A DNA stretch of 13,312 bases, from the NCBI GenBank assembly GCA_937877535.1, contig CALFJF010000020.1, positions 1-13,312 of the forward strand, written 5' to 3'. Origin of the DNA: an uncultured Treponema sp. (GTDB taxonomy: Bacteria; Spirochaetota; Spirochaetia; Treponematales; Treponemataceae). The first letter of the stretch is position 1. Each line of letters starts with the position of its first letter. The notes under the pieces are model-generated. The model searched no databases. It saw nothing but the letters and a program-made list of their open reading frames with translations, and had not been told where the DNA came from. The position numbers and the translations under genes were made by a program. Shown one piece after another: positions 7,404-13,312 of this stretch.

Positions 7404-7430
7404 AAAAGTGTGTCTTTTTGACACGATTTT
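7404..7430. promoter_or_regulatory. Dyad between groES and the sigma-54 promoter
   Basis: AAAAGTGTGTC (7404-7414), TTTTT, GACACGATTTT (7420-7430): 11-bp arms complementary at 9 of 11 positions, with the core GTGTC/GACAC perfect. It lies 15 bp before the groES ribosome site and about 170 bp upstream of the sigma-54 start on the other strand. It could be a protein-binding site (an enhancer for an RpoN activator, or a groES operator) or an RNA hairpin in the groES leader. A second, simpler dyad, A5-GCGCG-T5, lies at 7384-7398. Confidence 0.45.
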
Positions 7431-7459
7431 TATGATTTCATACAACGGAGGATTTCAAA

Positions 7460-7732
7460 ATGAAACTCAAACCACTTGCAGACCGAGTACTTTTGAAGCA
7501 GGACAAAGCGGAAACAAAAACCGCAAGCGGAATCATCATTCCAGAAACAGCGCAGGAAAAAACGCAGACCGCAACAGTTGAAGCGGTTGGAACTGGAACA
7601 GAAAAAGAAAAAATCACGGTAAAAGTGGGAGACCGCGTTATGTACGATAAATACGCAGGAACGCAGGTCAAAATCGACGGCGAGGACTATCTTATCGTGA
7701 AAAACGCCGACATCATCGCGGTTGTAGAGTAA
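7460..7732 (+). CDS. groES: GroES co-chaperonin (Hsp10)
   Basis: 90 residues, slightly shorter than the usual 95-97. GroES forms the heptameric lid of the GroEL folding chamber in the cytoplasm. The N-terminal KLKPLADRVLLKQ strand, the mobile loop (about 16-32) with the GroEL-contacting GIIIP (24-28), and the C-terminal DGEDYLIVKNADIIAVVE are all present. The start has CGGAGG (7446-7451) 8 bp upstream. GroEL is not next to it: a terminator follows 30 bp after the stop, so groES is transcribed alone and must be coordinated with groEL in trans. To my knowledge, unlinked groES and groEL are normal in treponemes. Confidence 0.97.
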   Translation: MKLKPLADRVLLKQDKAETKTASGIIIPETAQEKTQTATVEAVGTGTEKEKITVKVGDRVMYDKYAGTQVKIDGEDYLIVKNADIIAVVE

Positions 7733-7761
7733 GTTTTCCGAACAGGGCACGTAGACTTTAT

Positions 7762-7803
7762 AAAAAAAATCGCAGGTTTTTACAAAACGTGCGATTTTTT
7801 TTT
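7762..7803. terminator. Bidirectional terminator between groES and the TPR lipoprotein gene
   Basis: AAAAAAAATCGCA (7762-7774) pairs with TGCGATTTTTTTT (7790-7802). An inner GTTTT/AAAAC pair (7776-7780, 7784-7788) extends the hairpin. T runs follow the GC core on both strands, so it can end transcription of groES (+) and of the convergent gene whose stop is at 7841 (-). Confidence 0.85.
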
Positions 7804-7840
7804 GCGATTTTTAACAATTTTTTTGAAATTACGAACAGAT

Positions 7841-9832
7841 TTAATCTGTCATTTTTCTTTTTAGAAGTCGAGCGTCGGCGTTTTGCGGGTCAAGCGCAAG
7901 ACTGTAATCAATTGAAATCCGCGCCGATTCAAGTTCTCCAAACGAAAATTGAAGGTCGGAAATTCGGTACAGCACTTTTGACTTTGTGTAAGAATCTGCG
8001 CATTTTCCAGCAGCAAGTCCGTAAAGCGAAAGCGCGTCCCGCCCCTCTCCAATGCTTGAATAAATCATTGCCAGATTGACCGCGCTTGCCGCAGAAGCGA
8101 GCGTTGAAACGTTGTCAAAACTACCGCCATTTTCGCGTCCTTCGTTTACAACGTTACCAGATTCAAAAAGCACAAACTCATAAAGACGCTTTGCCGCCTC
8201 ATAATTTCCATCGATGAGAGAAAAATAAGCGGCAAGTTCAATTTCCCACACGTTCATCGAAGAAACGTTTTGCGAAACCTTCTCTCCAAACGCAAGTCGC
8301 ACAACGCCTTCTGGCACGTTCTCCCGTGGGACGCGATACTCGCCTCCAAATATGTCAACCTCAGAAACGTTCTCGCTCCGCTCTCGATTTGTTTTGTCGC
8401 GCATTGCGTTCAAATATTTTGCATTTATGTAATTCGCAAAAAGACTCCGCGCCTCTTCTGGAAAACCGTAAGAAATGAGTTTTTGCACAGAAAAATAAAC
8501 GAGCAACGACGGATACAAATTGACTCCCGATTCGTTGAGTTCGAGCGTGCGCCAAATCTCGGCAGTCCGCGCCTTGAGCGGAAGTTCACTGTTTGCGCGA
8601 AGAAAAAGCGAAATTCGCTCAACGATTAAAGCGTCAAGTCCGTCGGGCGCGTCTTCTGATTTTCTAAATCGCTCTTCAACTTCCGAAAGTCGCTGAATCG
8701 CATCGGAAACGAGAAAACGCGGTCTTTCGTCAAATTCTCGCATTTTGTCGGTTCTGAGAGTCGTTTTCCGAAGCGACTTTTCTAGGTCGGAAATGTGGAC
8801 TGGCTGCGAATCTTCCCAAGCGATTTTTCCAAACGACAAAAGGGCAGGCACAAAAGCGTCGTTTTTTTCAAAAACCGCCATGAGCAAATCCCACGCCCGC
8901 TGATATTGCCCTTCGGAGTACGCCCAAAGCGCACTGTTCACGCGAATTATATTCAAAACGTCGCTATCAGAAACATTTGATGACTCAAGTTCTCGTTCAG
9001 AAAGCAATTGTGAGCGCGATTTTTCCGCAAGTTCCAACTCGTTTAATTTAACGTAACAATCGGAGCGGAGGGCTGCCACTTCTTCAAAATAACTATCCGA
9101 CGAAACTTTGTCGAGATTCCAAAGCGCAATGTCGTAATTTCCCGCATCAAACTGAACTTTTGCCCAAAACATCGCCTCTTTTGACGGCAATTCCGCATTT
9201 TTTGAAATCAGACTTTCTTCCAAAAGCGAGGCTTTTAGATAATCGCCAGAAAAAAGCCGAATGAGCGCACCGTTCAAAAGCCAGCGCGAATCGCCCGTTC
9301 CCACAAATATGTCATTGTAAATCGGGAAAAATTCCTCGGAAAGAAAAACGCTCATGTCGTTCGCGCCGCCGTTCTTTTTTACGCTTTGCTTCAAAATCGC
9401 CTCGGAATATATTGAGCCAAATTGCGTTCCCGCGAGTTTTTTTGCATTTTTTGCAGCCGCGTCGATTTTGTTGTTCCGAATCAAAAATTGTCCCCAAACC
9501 GCGCACAATTCAAGATTATCGGGGAATTTTTTTACAGATTTTTTGAGGATTTTTTCGGAAAGCCGTTTTTCTCCAAGTCTTTTATACCGTTTGTAGAGCG
9601 AAAGCCTTGAAGACGGCGTGTATGCGTATTTTTCAGCCTTTTTGAGTTCTTTCAACGCTTGAGCGTTTTGACCTTTTGATACGAGTTTGTCAGCGTTTTC
9701 AATGGAAGCAGAAAAAGAAACTCCGCCATCGTCGCGGTTACACGAAACGCATACAACCGCAACAAAAAAAGTCAAAGCAGCGATTCCAAAACTACGCCGC
9801 GCCACTCGTCTTGTCAAACATGGAAAAACCAT
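7841..9832 (-). CDS. Large TPR-repeat lipoprotein
   Basis: 663 residues. The N-terminus has a basic stretch (TRRVARRSFG), a hydrophobic core (about 16-29) and Cys31 in VCVSC followed by NRDDGG. This is a plausible, relaxed spirochaete-type lipobox, so the protein is probably exported and lipid-anchored; Cys28 sits at the -3 position, which is unusual. The mature part is mainly helical-hairpin repeats of TPR type, clearest around 45-130, 215-285, 295-345 and 585-660 (for example FGELESARISIDYSLALDPQNADARLL). TPR proteins are scaffolds; no enzymatic motif is seen, so the partner is unknown. The ATG at 9832 has GGAGG (9841-9845) 8 bp upstream. It starts 25 bp after the nusB stop and ends before a shared terminator, so it is likely the last gene of the - strand unit. 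Confidence 0.8.
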   Translation of the reverse strand: MVFPCLTRRVARRSFGIAALTFFVAVVCVSCNRDDGGVSFSASIENADKLVSKGQNAQALKELKKAEKYAYTPSSRLSLYKRYKRLGEKRLSEKILKKSVKKFPDNLELCAVWGQFLIRNNKIDAAAKNAKKLAGTQFGSIYSEAILKQSVKKNGGANDMSVFLSEEFFPIYNDIFVGTGDSRWLLNGALIRLFSGDYLKASLLEESLISKNAELPSKEAMFWAKVQFDAGNYDIALWNLDKVSSDSYFEEVAALRSDCYVKLNELELAEKSRSQLLSERELESSNVSDSDVLNIIRVNSALWAYSEGQYQRAWDLLMAVFEKNDAFVPALLSFGKIAWEDSQPVHISDLEKSLRKTTLRTDKMREFDERPRFLVSDAIQRLSEVEERFRKSEDAPDGLDALIVERISLFLRANSELPLKARTAEIWRTLELNESGVNLYPSLLVYFSVQKLISYGFPEEARSLFANYINAKYLNAMRDKTNRERSENVSEVDIFGGEYRVPRENVPEGVVRLAFGEKVSQNVSSMNVWEIELAAYFSLIDGNYEAAKRLYEFVLFESGNVVNEGRENGGSFDNVSTLASAASAVNLAMIYSSIGEGRDALSLYGLAAGKCADSYTKSKVLYRISDLQFSFGELESARISIDYSLALDPQNADARLLKRKMTD

Positions 9833-9857
9833 ATTTTCGACCTCCGCTCAAAATCCC

Positions 9858-10328
9858 TTATCCTTCATTATCGGCGAGTTTTTCAGATTTCTTGTTGCTA
9901 AGATATTTCCGAATATTGTCGAGCATTGCGTTTATAAATTTGAACGAATCCTCTGGTCCAAACTCCTTTGCTATGTGTATCGCCTCGTCGATTATGATTG
10001 ACGGCTGAACATCGCTTTGATAAAGCATCGAATAAATCCCCAGACGCAAAATCGACAACGAAACTTTATTGACGCGCTCAAAATCCCACGTTTTTAAGTG
10101 TTCTTTTATCAATGTATCGATTTCGTCGAGATGCTCCACGGTTCCCGAAACCAAAATACGCGCAAACGTATCGCCTTCTTTGGAAATCTTACGATTTTGC
10201 GTGGACGATTTTTCCGAATCGGGCGGCTCTCTCCATTCAAAAGAAAGCGCGTCCTCAAGGGAAATTTTTCCGACTTCAATCGAATACAGTGCCTGAAACG
10301 CAAGAATTCTGCTTTTTCGTCGTGACAT
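9858..10328 (-). CDS. nusB: Transcription antitermination factor NusB
   Basis: 156 residues, within the family range. NusB binds boxA RNA with NusE (ribosomal protein S10) and supports antitermination of rRNA operons. The all-helical fold is recognisable: SRRKSRILAFQALYSIEVG at the N-terminus, DEIDTLIKEHLKTWDFERVNKV in the middle, and the conserved LRLGIYSMLY...PSIIIDEAIHIAKEFG...FINAMLDNI at the C-terminus. A linker around residues 34-50 (EWREPPDSEKSSTQNRK) is slightly longer than usual. The ATG at 10328 gives the standard MSRRK start with TAGGAATT just before it; an in-frame TTG at 10340 would overlap the upstream gene and has no ribosome site. It begins 5 bp after the stop of the parvulin-like gene, so the two are co-translated. 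Confidence 0.95.
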   Translation of the reverse strand: MSRRKSRILAFQALYSIEVGKISLEDALSFEWREPPDSEKSSTQNRKISKEGDTFARILVSGTVEHLDEIDTLIKEHLKTWDFERVNKVSLSILRLGIYSMLYQSDVQPSIIIDEAIHIAKEFGPEDSFKFINAMLDNIRKYLSNKKSEKLADNEG

Positions 10329-10333
10329 AATTC

Positions 10334-11425
10334 CTACCAATTAAGGAGTTTTTCGAGTGCTTCGCCCGTTTTCTTTCGGTCAACGTTTTCTGGCGTATCA
10401 AGAGATTTCGTAAGGTCGTTTACCGCAAGAATCAACGCTTGATTTTGCTTTTGTTGCGTGAGGTTAATCTTAATAAAATCATATACCGTTGTTGTAGTAT
10501 CAGGCTGAACAAGGTCAGACAAAGAAAGCATCTTTGCAGCATATTTTTCACGCACAACGTAAAACTGAAAATCGTTTTTCGTTTCATTGAGCGACGAAAT
10601 GTAACCAACGTTTCGTCCAAAAAGTTCATTCAAATCAGCGGGGGAAATTCCAAGTTGAGCCGCGTGTTGCGCAGATTTGCTGATTAAAAGGTCGCCACCT
10701 TGATACGTTCCGTCGTTCGCAGAAGCCGCCTTGATAGAATCGTAAGTCGATTTTTTGTCCTTGAGGTCATTGAGCATTTTGTTCGCCTTTGTTCGCGCCG
10801 CCTCAATGTCGCTCTCGCCATCGCTTTTTTTAGGAACAACGACCAAAAAAATCTTCACCATATCGTTTTGCACAAAATTCGCTTTGTTTAACTCGTAAAA
10901 ATTTCTGATTTCAGAATCGGTCGCCGCGACTTTTGCTATCTCGCTCTGTTTTTGCTGAAGCACAAATTGTCGCGCAAGCAGTTGATTTTTCAAATGCGCC
11001 TTGTATTCGTTGACGTTCATTCCGACTTGTTGCTTCATAAAATCATCGAGCGAAAGGTTCGTTTGCGCTTTCACGATTTCGGCAAACTCCGACTCGGTAA
11101 CTTGCCTGCCGACTTGCTGGCTCAAACTTTTGAGAAAATATTGATTTACCTGTGTGTCGGTGAGTTGAAGTCCCGCTTTTACGGCTGCCTGCGTGATGAG
11201 TTTTTCGTCTATCATTGCGTCTAAGATTTCTTTTTTTTGATTGACGGAAAACGTTTGAACGTTGTTTTGTCGCTGATACATTTCCACGCGAGAACGCAAC
11301 TGACGCAATGTAATCGTTTCAGATTTGTTCAATTTCACGACTACGAGCGGTTGCAAATCCGCCTGCGAAAACGCGCAGATTGCAAAAGAAAACAAAAGCG
11401 ATACAGCAAGTAAAATTTTTTTCAT
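10334..11425 (-). CDS. SurA/PpiC-like periplasmic chaperone with degenerate parvulin domain
   Basis: 363 residues. A signal peptide (MKKILLAVSLLFSFAICAFS) probably ends after Ser20 (motif A-F-S). Residues about 25-175 form a SurA-like helical chaperone region (KKEILDAMIDEKLITQAAVKAG is typical). Residues about 189-293 align with a parvulin rotamase domain: KIFLVVV, then YQGGDLL (the GGDLG motif), then DFQFYVVREK. The two conserved histidines of active parvulins (in HIL and in the GYHII motif) are replaced by Ile192 and Tyr289, so prolyl isomerase activity is doubtful and a chaperone role in outer-membrane or periplasmic protein handling is more likely. A C-terminal helix follows. The ATG at 11425 has AGAGG 9 bp upstream. 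The gene lies 84 bp after alaS and 5 bp before nusB. Confidence 0.85.
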   Translation of the reverse strand: MKKILLAVSLLFSFAICAFSQADLQPLVVVKLNKSETITLRQLRSRVEMYQRQNNVQTFSVNQKKEILDAMIDEKLITQAAVKAGLQLTDTQVNQYFLKSLSQQVGRQVTESEFAEIVKAQTNLSLDDFMKQQVGMNVNEYKAHLKNQLLARQFVLQQKQSEIAKVAATDSEIRNFYELNKANFVQNDMVKIFLVVVPKKSDGESDIEAARTKANKMLNDLKDKKSTYDSIKAASANDGTYQGGDLLISKSAQHAAQLGISPADLNELFGRNVGYISSLNETKNDFQFYVVREKYAAKMLSLSDLVQPDTTTTVYDFIKINLTQQKQNQALILAVNDLTKSLDTPENVDRKKTGEALEKLLNW

Positions 11426-11466
11426 TTCTTTTTTCCTCTTAAAAAGACAAGAACAAACTTGCCCTC

Positions 11467-11495
11467 AAAATAGTTACTGTCATACTGAACAACAA
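11467..11495 (-). promoter_or_regulatory. Weak candidate promoter before the parvulin-like gene
   Basis: On the - strand TTGTTG (11495-11490) and TATTTT (11472-11467) are 17 bp apart and lie in the 84-bp gap between alaS and the parvulin-like gene. The matches are modest (3 and 4 of 6). No terminator hairpin is visible after alaS, so read-through from alaS is equally possible. Confidence 0.25.
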
Positions 11496-11509
11496 TTCAA
11501 TGACCACGT

Positions 11510-13312
11510 TTATTGCGCGTCCAACGGAAGTCCGCCTGAAATCACCGCACGGATTCGGCGCACACCGGCACTTGAACTTTGTTCTTTTTGAATCTTGAAG
11601 TCGCCGATTTGAGCCGTGTGCTGAACATGCGGGCCGCCGCAGACTTCCTTGCTGAACCAGTCAGTTTTTGGGTCGCGCCCGATTGTGTAGACTTTGACAT
11701 CTTCGCCGTACTTGTTCGTAAAGAGTGCGCGCGCGCCGCTTGCCTTTGCCGCTTCAAGCGACATGATTTCCATTGTAACGGGCAAATCTTCCTTAATCTT
11801 TTGATTTACAATATCCTCGACCTGCTGAATTTCTTCTTTGGTCATTGGTCGCTCAAAAGTGAAGTCGAAGCGCATTCGCTCGTTGTTGATATTGCTTCCT
11901 TTTTGTGCAACTTGGTCGCCCAAAACATTGACCAACGCCTGCTGGAGCAAATGCGTTGCCGTGTGGTATTTTGTGGTGACCTCGCTCTGCTCTGCCAAAC
12001 CGCCCTTTGCCTTTCCCGCGTCGAGCGATTTTGACGCTTCCTGATGCTTTCGCTCTGCCTCTTTAAAGCCCTCGACATCGACCGTAAAGCCGTTTTCCGC
12101 GCCAAGTTCTTGCGTAAGTTCAAGCGGGAAGCCGAAAGTGTCGTACAATCGGAACGCAACTTTGCCAGAAATCTCTTTTTTGGGATTCTTCATGAGGTTC
12201 GGAAGGAGCTTTTGGAATTCTGCTTCGCCGTTTTTAAGCGTAACGCGGAATTTTTCTTCTTCGGCGGTGAGTTCTTTCTTGACTTTTGCCGCATTCGTTT
12301 CAAGCTCTGGGTAGGCGATTTTGAAATTCTCGATGACGACATCGGCGATTTCTGCCAAGAATGCCTTTTCGATTCCGAGTTTCATTCCGTGGCGAACGGC
12401 ACGGCGAATCAATCGGCGGAGAACATAGCCCGCACCAACTCGGTCAGGGGTTACGCCGCGCACATCGCCAATAATGAACACAGAAGCACGCGCATGGTCA
12501 GCGATGATTCGCACTGACTTGTCTTTTTCTTCGTTGCTTCCGTAAGCGTAATCAGAAAGAGCCTCGATTTTTGCGATAATCGGCTGGAACACTTCGGTAA
12601 GATAGACAGATTTTTTGCCCTGCAAGATACAGTTCGTGCGCTCCAAGCCCATGCCAGTGTCAACATTCTTTTTTTCGAGCGGAACGAGCGTTTTTTCATC
12701 GATGCGGTTGTACTGCATGAAGACATTGTTCCAGATTTCCATCCAGTTTGCGCTGTCTGTGCCTTTGTTTGAGCCGACGGGAGGCAAGCCCTCACCCACC
12801 CAGTAGAAAATTTCGGTGTCAGGACCGCACGGACCTGTTGGACCTGCCGCCCACCAGTTGTCGCTTGCTGGAAGATAGGCGATTTTGTCTTCGCTCATTC
12901 CGTTTTCTTTCCAGTAGCCCGCCGCCTCTTCGTCACGGGGAGCGTTTTCATCGCCTGCAAACACTGTGACGGAAAGTTTTTTGGGGTCAAGCGCAAGCCA
13001 ATCTTTGCTCGTTAAAAATTCGTAAGAGAATGCGATAGATTCTTTTTTGAAATAGTCGCCGAGAGACCAGTTTCCGAGCATTTCAAAACAAGTGAGGTGG
13101 CTTGGGTCGCCCACTTCTTCAATGTCGCCCGTGCGGATACACTTTTGGTAGTCAGTGAGTCGCGTGCCTGCCGGGTGCTTTTCGCCGAGCAAGTACGGAA
13201 CGAGCGGGTGCATTCCCGCCATTGTGAACAAAACAGATGGGTCATTTTCAGGAATCAAACTCTGTCCTGAAATTTCAGCATGATTCTTTGATTTAAAAAA
13301 CTCGATGTATTT
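11510..13312 (-). CDS. alaS: Alanyl-tRNA synthetase, compact form lacking the C-Ala domain (5' end cut by window)
   Basis: It charges tRNA-Ala. 600 residues are visible; the frame stays open to the window edge, and KYIEFFKSKNHAEISGQSLIPENDP is the normal near-N-terminal part, so about 10 residues are missing. The TTG at 13256-13258 is an internal Leu, not the start. The class II core shows FTMAGMHP, KCIRTGDIEEVGD, CFEMLGNWSLGDYFK (motif 2), NVFMQY, TGMGLERT and GYVLRRLIRRAVRHG (motif 3). The editing domain is intact: HTATH (11951-11965) and CGGPH (11627-11641) supply its zinc ligands for removing mischarged Ser/Gly. The protein ends soon after SSSAGVRRIRAVISGG; the coiled-coil and DHHA1/C-Ala domain of the usual ~870-residue enzyme are absent. 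As I recall, treponemal AlaRS is about 600 residues, so this is not a truncation artefact. Likely first gene of the - strand unit. Confidence 0.96.
   Translation of the reverse strand, partial: KYIEFFKSKNHAEISGQSLIPENDPSVLFTMAGMHPLVPYLLGEKHPAGTRLTDYQKCIRTGDIEEVGDPSHLTCFEMLGNWSLGDYFKKESIAFSYEFLTSKDWLALDPKKLSVTVFAGDENAPRDEEAAGYWKENGMSEDKIAYLPASDNWWAAGPTGPCGPDTEIFYWVGEGLPPVGSNKGTDSANWMEIWNNVFMQYNRIDEKTLVPLEKKNVDTGMGLERTNCILQGKKSVYLTEVFQPIIAKIEALSDYAYGSNEEKDKSVRIIADHARASVFIIGDVRGVTPDRVGAGYVLRRLIRRAVRHGMKLGIEKAFLAEIADVVIENFKIAYPELETNAAKVKKELTAEEEKFRVTLKNGEAEFQKLLPNLMKNPKKEISGKVAFRLYDTFGFPLELTQELGAENGFTVDVEGFKEAERKHQEASKSLDAGKAKGGLAEQSEVTTKYHTATHLLQQALVNVLGDQVAQKGSNINNERMRFDFTFERPMTKEEIQQVEDIVNQKIKEDLPVTMEIMSLEAAKASGARALFTNKYGEDVKVYTIGRDPKTDWFSKEVCGGPHVQHTAQIGDFKIQKEQSSSAGVRRIRAVISGGLPLDAQ

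Noticed and set aside
7226..7405. 60-residue N-terminal extension of the sigma factor
   Set aside because: The residues are unlike sigma region 1, the stretch contains the sigma-54 promoter, and ATG 7225 has an AGGAG site at proper distance.
7418..7423. Perfect TTGACA before groES
   Set aside because: A 17-bp spaced -10 would be TACAAC at 7441-7446, placing the start after the ribosome site. It is better explained as part of the GTGTC/GACAC dyad.
7841..9832. Many long + strand frames opposite the TPR and recG genes
   Set aside because: They are shadows of the coding strand; they lack ribosome sites and recognisable domains.
13256..13258. TTG as start of AlaRS
   Set aside because: The upstream frame to the window edge encodes conserved AlaRS sequence (EFFKSK, then SLIPENDP), so this codon is internal.
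1..13312. CRISPR arrays, insertion sequences, tRNA or rRNA genes, tandem repeats
   Set aside because: No spaced direct repeats, terminal inverted repeats, transposase motifs or cloverleaf sequences were seen on reading both strands.

Overview
This 13.3 kb window looks like a chromosomal core region of a Treponema-type spirochaete that is not a strict parasite. The evidence is the A/T-rich, AAA-heavy coding style, an alanyl-tRNA synthetase that stops right after its editing domain, a stand-alone groES without groEL, and the run sigma factor - groES - TPR lipoprotein - nusB - parvulin-like protein - alaS. From memory this run matches the order in Treponema pallidum, but I could not check that here. 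A branched-chain amino-acid gene (ilvN) argues for a biosynthetically competent, probably gut or free-living, relative rather than T. pallidum itself. No mobile element, CRISPR array, tRNA or rRNA is visible.

Layout, left to right. (1) 1-66: an intrinsic terminator of a gene lying to the left. (2) 113-774: ilvN as a single-gene unit with a candidate promoter, a near-perfect palindrome at the expected transcription start, and its own terminator. (3) 842-6404, + strand: a tight four-gene set made of a short topoisomerase IV/gyrase A-type subunit, a polytopic membrane protein, a YigZ/IMPACT protein and RecG. RecG ends in a 13-bp tail-to-tail overlap with the next gene. (4) 6392-7225, - strand: a 277-residue sigma-70 family factor. 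(5) 7226-7459: a divergent control region between the sigma gene and groES. It holds a textbook sigma-54 (-24/-12) promoter facing the sigma gene and a dyad just upstream of the groES ribosome site. (6) 7460-7803: groES and a symmetric terminator that can also serve the gene arriving from the right. (7) 13312-7841, - strand: alaS (cut by the window edge), a SurA/PpiC-like periplasmic protein, nusB and a large TPR lipoprotein, probably co-transcribed at least from the SurA-like gene onward.

The most notable observation is the sigma-54 promoter in front of the sigma-70 family gene. It implies a sigma cascade (RpoN switching on a second sigma factor) formally like the RpoN-RpoS pathway of Borrelia burgdorferi. 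Secondary observations are the putative operator of ilvN, the loss of both canonical histidines in the parvulin domain, the short C-terminal parts of the topoisomerase subunit and of AlaRS, and an 8-mer (AAAATCGC) that recurs strikingly and forms the stems of two terminators. I see no wholly novel multi-gene system; the genes are largely housekeeping.
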